Shown: positions 59,501 to 64,000 of the stretch, one piece after another
How the letters are laid out: each line of letters opens with the position of its first letter
How positions within the stretch are numbered: position 1 is the first letter of the stretch
Source: Chrysemys picta bellii
Taxonomy: Eukaryota > Chordata > Testudines > Emydidae
Reading direction: 5' to 3'
NCBI RefSeq assembly: GCF_011386835.1
Contig: NC_088795.1
Coordinates: 14,117,441 to 14,181,440, forward strand
DNA length: 64,000 bases
Notes under the pieces: model-generated
Told to the model about the DNA's origin: nothing
Database searches by the model: none
Seen by the model: the letters and a program-made list of their open reading frames with translations, nothing else
Position numbers and translations under genes: made by a program

Positions 59501-59790
59501 GTTATCTTAGTCTGAATTGCACCTAGACAGGCTTATGTGTAGTGCTGGGGGGGCGGGGAGGGAGGAGTCAGTGGTCAGGGTACATGTAGGTACCAATGAC
59601 ATGGGGAAAGGAGTGTCCCCAGCCCCACCGCTGGGAGGAGGGCAGCATGGTGTGGCCCCAGGGTCGCACCGCAGCCCCCACCCTCTGGCACAAAGGGAAC
59701 AGCAGGCATGATGGGGTCTGGGGGTAGAGCATGGGAGGGGGGACGTCAGGCTGTTTGGGAAGGCAAAGCCTTCCCATGCCTATGATACCC
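59501..59790. other. GC-rich insert within the retroelement remnant
   Basis: A G/C-rich block separates RNase H text from zinc-knuckle text. It is probably another insertion, but ends and duplications are not clear. Confidence 0.35.
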
Positions 59791-59794
59791 GCCA

Positions 59795-59903
59795 CCCATG
59801 CTCTATCCCTTTTATACAGTTTTCACAGGAATGCTCTCTCCCACATTTACCACAGCTTGTTTCCCCTTCACAAACAGCGGCTTACGTACCCATATCATTG
59901 GCA
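59795..59903 (-). pseudogene. zinc-knuckle end of ORF1, same retroelement
   Basis: Minus reading gives C-G-K-C-G-R-E-H-S-C-E-N-C, a C-x2-C-x3-H-x4-C knuckle. Before it, next to the hAT insert, is a decayed C-Y-K-C-Q knuckle. This is the typical C-terminus of non-LTR ORF1 proteins that bind RNA. Confidence 0.55.
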
Positions 59904-59911
59904 CTTATAAC

Positions 59912-60307
59912 TAAGGCTAAGATTTTGTTACGGATATTTGTAGTAAGTCACGGACAGGTCATGGGAGGTAAAGAAAAATTCACAGAAGCCTGTGACCTAT
60001 CCCTGACTTTTACTAAAAATATCCATGATAAAATGGGAAGGGGCTGGGCAGCTGCACCCATGCGGGCTCAGAGCTTCAGGGTCCTCCTGCCCCCCATGGG
60101 GAAGGGGAGCTGCCGGGGTTGCCCTGCCCTCTCCCCGCAACGGCCGGGGAGCTTGGGGGTCTGCTGCCTCAGGCGGTGGAGGTACCTCACAGCTCCCGGC
60201 CGCTGTGGGAAGCAGCGGGACCCTGCAGCTCCTAGCCACTGGGGCTGAAGTCACAGAGGTCTTTGGAAGCCACGGAGTCTGACTTCCATGACAAAATTGC
60301 AGCCTTA
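59912..60307. mobile_element. hAT-type MITE, 396 bp, with perfect 8-bp TSD
   Basis: Inverted ends TAAGGCTAAGATTTTGT and CAAAATTGCAGCCTTA lie between direct repeats CTTATAAC (59,904-59,911 and 60,308-60,315). It is inserted in the ORF1 zinc-knuckle region of the older retroelement. The interior GC-rich part gives noise frames on both strands. Confidence 0.85.
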
Positions 60308-60315
60308 CTTATAAC

Positions 60316-60935
60316 ACTTTAAGGGAGACTATATGGCATGGTTCCTGAATATCTGACCCCCTACTGCTACTTTCTCAGGTGGAGCCTCTCCTTAAATGTA
60401 ATCAGCACAGCTATTGATGGCTTGCTTTCTCCTCCTTTACTGCTTAGTTGCTTACTTGCTCACTAACCCTTCAAATCTTCTATGCTTTTGGTTCTCTCAT
60501 TACTGGTCAGCGCTAATGGCACTCCATATATTACCCTCTTTATTTCAGTCAAATACTTCAGTAGCTGGCAACTTATTTTACCTTTCCCTAGCATTTTAGT
60601 TTTTAGCAATTTATCAGCTTGTTTCTACATTCAACTAAAAGACCCACATCTTGCAGCCTCCTGGCTCTTACCGTATCCCCTATGCTAGTTTTAATCCAGT
60701 CAGCTACTTTGACAGGGTTATCTCCTAATCTTATTTCTCTGGCTAGGGATTTTACATCATCATCATTTTGGTGTCTTTCCTTCCTCTGCTTTGGTTGTTT
60801 GCTGAGATCATCCTCTGATTCTGCTCTTTTCTCCCCGCACCCTCCTTTGTACACATTCTCCCCCTCTAATAGACTCTTCTTCAGTTTCCAGAATGACTTC
60901 ATCTGGGGCCAGAAAAATCCCCTCTCTCACCTAGC
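60316..60935 (-). pseudogene. ORF1 (gag-like) remnant of the RNase H retroelement
   Basis: A 99-codon minus frame (60,603-60,902) has an acidic/basic linker and then D-W-I-K-T-S-I-G-D-T-V-R-A-R-R-L and G-L-L-V-E-C. In the next frame it continues L-L-K-T-K-M-L-G-K, then S-I-A-V-L-I-T-F-K-E. This order (resolution of a short RNA-recognition-like fold, then I-T-F-K, then knuckles) is that of ORF1 in RNase H-bearing non-LTR elements. It joins the knuckles at 59.8 kb once the hAT is ignored. Frameshifts make it non-functional. Confidence 0.6.
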
Positions 60936-61141
60936 CTAGACTCTCCTCCAGGTGCAGCCTGTGACAGGATTAATTGGCCCTTTCTCTCTACTCAGGCATT
61001 GGGTGCAGTAGGCACCCCATCTCACAGGGTGGAAGCTCTCAGAGGAGCATACGGCTACTACAAGAAGTGGGATCTGTGATTTGATAGGTGGCACATTTCC
61101 CTTGGAATCAGCCTGAACAAAACTGGTATCAAACAACACTA
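60936..61141. other. no gene seen
   Basis: Short unique stretch. Confidence 0.3.
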
Positions 61142-61262
61142 AGGCCAGGTCTACGCTAAAAAGTTAGGTCGACCCAGCCATGTCACTCAAGGATGTGAAA
61201 AATCCACCCCCGAGCAACATAGTTAAGCCAATCTAACCCCCAGTGTAGACAGGGCTAGGAGC
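61142..61262. mobile_element. MITE with 'gtctac' ends
   Basis: 'ggccaggtctacgctaaaaa' at the left, 'cccagtgtagacagggcta' at the right. Interior 'aggatgtgaaaaatccaccc' is itself palindromic. Confidence 0.65.
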
Positions 61263-61360
61263 CAGGTCTACACTACAGACCTAATCCACACCGTTGATCA
61301 ATGTAGTTATACTGACCGAACCTCCTGTGTAGACAGTGCTCTGTTGACAGGAGAGGGATT
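61263..61360. mobile_element. second MITE of the same group, adjacent
   Basis: 'gccaggtctacactacagac' at the left and 'cctgtgtagacagtgctctg' at the right. Confidence 0.6.
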
Positions 61361-61367
61361 ATAGATT

Positions 61368-61915
61368 CAGACTTTACGGTCAAAAGGAACCATCATGATC
61401 ATCTAGTCTGGCACCCTGCACGTTACAGGCCGCAGAACCTCACACCCACTCCTGAAATAGACCCCTAATCTCTGGCTGAGTTACTGAAGTCCTGAAATCA
61501 TGATTTAAAGACTTCAAGTTACAGAGAATCCACTATTTAGTGACCTGTGCCCCACGCTGCAGAGGAAGGCAAAAAAAATACCCAGAGTCTCTGCCAATCT
61601 GACTTGGGGGAAAATTCCTTTCTGACCCCAAATATGGCAATCAGTTAGACCCTGAGCATATGGGCAAGACTCACCAGCAGACACCTGGGAAAGAATTCTC
61701 TGTAGATACTCAGAGCCCTCCCCAGCTAGTGTCCCACCACCAGCTGTTGGAGATATTTGCTGTTAGCAGGCACAGATCACTTATGTGCCATTGTAGGCAG
61801 TCCCATCATACAATCCCCTCCATAAACTTATCAAGCTCAGTCTTGAAGCCAGTTAGGTTTTTTTGCCCCCACTGCTCCCCTTGGAATGCTTCTTCCAGAA
61901 GCTCTCCTGTCGGGA
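61368..61915 (-). mobile_element. CR1 LINE 3' end, minus strand, long copy
   Basis: 'gatcatctagtctggcaccc', 'gagttactgaagtcctgaa', 'gcctgtgccccacgctgcag'-like text, and 'gccattgtaggcagtccc' further in. It is the longest copy of the subfamily found at 11.35 and 51.8 kb. No RT frame is readable. Confidence 0.85.
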
Positions 61916-61924
61916 TAGTAGCAT

Positions 61925-62010
61925 CTTCACTAATGGTCTACAGTGGTGCTGTGCGGCTGTAGTACTGTATGGGAAGACAAGCCCTAAGTGTAGACACAGC
62001 CTGAGATGGG
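61925..62010. mobile_element. MITE fragment
   Basis: 'gacaagccctaagtgtagac' near 61,976 is the end motif of the 'gtctac' MITE group. The other end is weak. Confidence 0.45.
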
Positions 62011-62883
62011 CACTATGGATCCCTTTTACCATCACTGAAATGCAGCCTCCTCCTGCGCAGCTGGAGGTGCTGTCCGGGGAAGAAGCCACAAGATTTAGTT
62101 CCTAGCCCTTGTGGGGATTAGATTCCAGAGCCCTTTTACAAGGGTACTGCTGTTAACTCCAGTGCCCTGGCCACATTCTAACTCAGCTGGCTGCATTCCA
62201 GCTATCTATATGGGCTTTAATGGGAAGAATTTAGAGTTCCTCTTCTAGCTTTACGTAGTTTTGTTAGTTACTGTCAAACAGCTTAAGCATTTCACCCCAC
62301 ATGTAGCTGCATTTTAGTGGTGGGCAGAGCACTCCGTGTGTTACCTACAACACTTTCAGCTTTCTGGAGAAGTGCTGGTATAAGGGCAGTTGGTTCAGGC
62401 AGCCACAAAGGGAATAGATAGTGTTCAGTGTTTGTTTATTTCATGATCAGACCCTACCGAAGGTGTTAAGACAGTGCCCTCTGATTTCAGGGCAGTGCTT
62501 TTTTCAGAGGAGTGTTTTTTGCCTCCTGATCACAACAGAGCGCCCCAGGGACTATTTCAGAAGATCTGCCTTGCAAAGTCCCTTTTACCAGCAGGTATTA
62601 AGCCACACACATCTCCACACCACCACAACGGTCCCTATTCTCAAGACTTGCATATGAGTGCGTGCAGGCAAGTTGAAAATTAGATCAGACAAGAGGACAG
62701 CCAAGCTATAAAGAGGTTTTGGAAAGGTGTTTCAGAGCTATAGACTGCTTTTCTGCCTTCTGAATCTGTCTCTACGGTTGAGTCCTGTTGGGAACATGGG
62801 TACAAGAGGGTCCAAGTATTTTATCTCTTCCCTGTGACCTAACCTCAAACATCCAGCTAAACAACTTCTCCACATTCCAAGTC
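62011..62883. other. no gene seen
   Basis: Unique DNA with noise frames. Confidence 0.35.
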
Positions 62884-62990
62884 AAATCTTCTGCTGGTGT
62901 AACTTGGCACGGCTCTATTCAAGTCAGTAGTGCTATACTAATTTACACTGGCAGAGAATTTGCACTTCTGGCCCTAATTGGTGCTTTGAA
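62884..62990. mobile_element. palindromic MITE, degraded
   Basis: 'cttctgctggtgtaacttgg' pairs with 'tttacactggcagag'. Same group as 4,001. Confidence 0.5.
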
Positions 62991-64000
62991 ATTGTACATC
63001 AGACTAAGGACTGGCACAATTCCAATGTCCTAATCATTGTCTATGGCACTCCTTACAGCCCTCAAGACCCATTGCATTCAAGCAGACATTTGACACTGCT
63101 GTCTTTCCTCTGATAGAGCTGTTTACTGTTGCTTGATTTACATTAGCACAACAAAGAGATCCAACCACAACAAAGAGAGCCATCTACGTAAGTGATTCAA
63201 TCAGTTGTGCTTTATTCTAAGCCTTTAAACAAGGATCCAGAGACTCCTTGGCAAACACAATGTAGTGGGAGGGAAGTGGGTGAACCCAAAATACCCCTGG
63301 GAAGGCAAGCAAGTCACCAAATAGGCAGACAACTGTGCACACCCAGAACACCCCTGGTGTGCTGAGTGATATCCCCTCCCAGCAATTTCTGGTGGGAGGT
63401 TAGTGTCCAACCCAGGTGTCCGTGATTATTGTTTTGGGCTGGTCCAAATATTTTCTCTTGCCATTCAGCACCACGGCCAGAGCATAAAGAAGAGAAGAGA
63501 CACACGTACAGGATTGCACAGACCTGAGAAGAGAGAAAGGTGTCCTTCTGTAACTGTATTGTAGACCCTTGCTTTTCAAATTGAGGGCATGACCAGGTTA
63601 TCAGGGGGACCTGAGGAGTTACTTTATCAACAGTATTTTGAAGAAACAAGAAAAAATTAAGAATTCCTCTCACCAACAGTTTCCCATGTCAGCTCGTGCT
63701 GCTGCTTCCAGGCTGGAAGAACAAGAAGGATGAAGAAACACCTGCCCAGCTCATGTCCCAATCAGGGGATGCTTGCAGGCCAGGGAGTAGTGGGGTGGTC
63801 TAGCTGGGATGGGCTCTTGGACCCCAGGCATCTGCAAAATTATTGTTTCTTAGAACAGGGCCACCCATGGCTAAAAAGTCTCTCTCAAGGGATGCACAGC
63901 AAAAACAAAAGAAAAAACAACATTTGGGAACCTTTTCTGTGGAGTATTTGGATGGATTCCCTCCCCTCCTTCCTTGAGCAGAAACCTTAGCACATAAGAG
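62991..64000. other. no gene seen
   Basis: Unique DNA. Frames at 63,225-63,990 lack motifs. Confidence 0.35.

Overview
This is a vertebrate nuclear genome window with no intact protein-coding gene that I can recognise. The interspersed repeats point to a sauropsid, most likely a turtle. They include CR1 LINE 3' ends of several subfamilies, Penelope-like element 3' ends with remnants of the GIY-YIG endonuclease C-terminus, CORE/MIR-like SINEs, several short palindromic DNA-transposon families, hAT-type MITEs with 8-bp target duplications, and solo LTRs beginning TGTGAC. The species assignment rests on recognising repeats, not on a gene.

Layout: 1-21 kb is AT-rich, intron-like or intergenic DNA with CR1 fragments (about 0.84-2.1, 4.9-5.2, 9.4-9.6, 11.3-11.6 and 14.7 kb), hAT-type MITEs, palindromic MITEs and a Penelope-like element (19.7-20.3 kb). 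At 21.25-21.98 kb lies the only CpG island. On the minus strand it holds a TTTAAA box and, about 240 bases on, a consensus splice donor. This suggests a promoter plus first exon of a gene running toward lower coordinates, with its remaining exons mostly outside the window or unrecognised. A 51-codon cysteine-rich ORF (20,496-20,651, minus) lies in the would-be first intron and follows a good splice acceptor.

From 22 to 48 kb the DNA is mostly unique and AT-rich. Interruptions are an LTR-like element (25.1-25.9 kb), SINE tails, palindromic MITEs, an inverted Penelope pair (31.5 kb), an old CR1 (33.8 kb), two copies of one TA-flanked terminal-inverted-repeat element (38.2-39.2 and 43.8-44.7 kb), an LTR-like unit (41.8-42.7 kb) and two CpG-rich MITEs (42.8-43.2 kb). 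From 48 to 64 kb the repeat density is highest: a solo LTR with 5-bp TSDs split by a hAT-type element (48.0-49.8 kb), a CR1 carrying another CR1 (50.9-52.2 kb), two more Penelope tails, a second TGTGAC LTR (55.9-56.9 kb), a hAT MITE, a CR1 with readable reverse-transcriptase C-terminus, and a decayed non-LTR retrotransposon. That last element carries an RNase H domain and zinc-knuckle ORF1 remnants (58.5-60.9 kb), which CR1 lacks.

The parts do not form a pathway. The main value of the window is its stratigraphy: at least five clear nested insertions give relative ages for repeat families. The other points of interest are the single promoter candidate, the RNase H retroelement, and a hAT-type element whose GC-rich interior carries a signal-peptide-like ORF followed by a splice-donor-like site.
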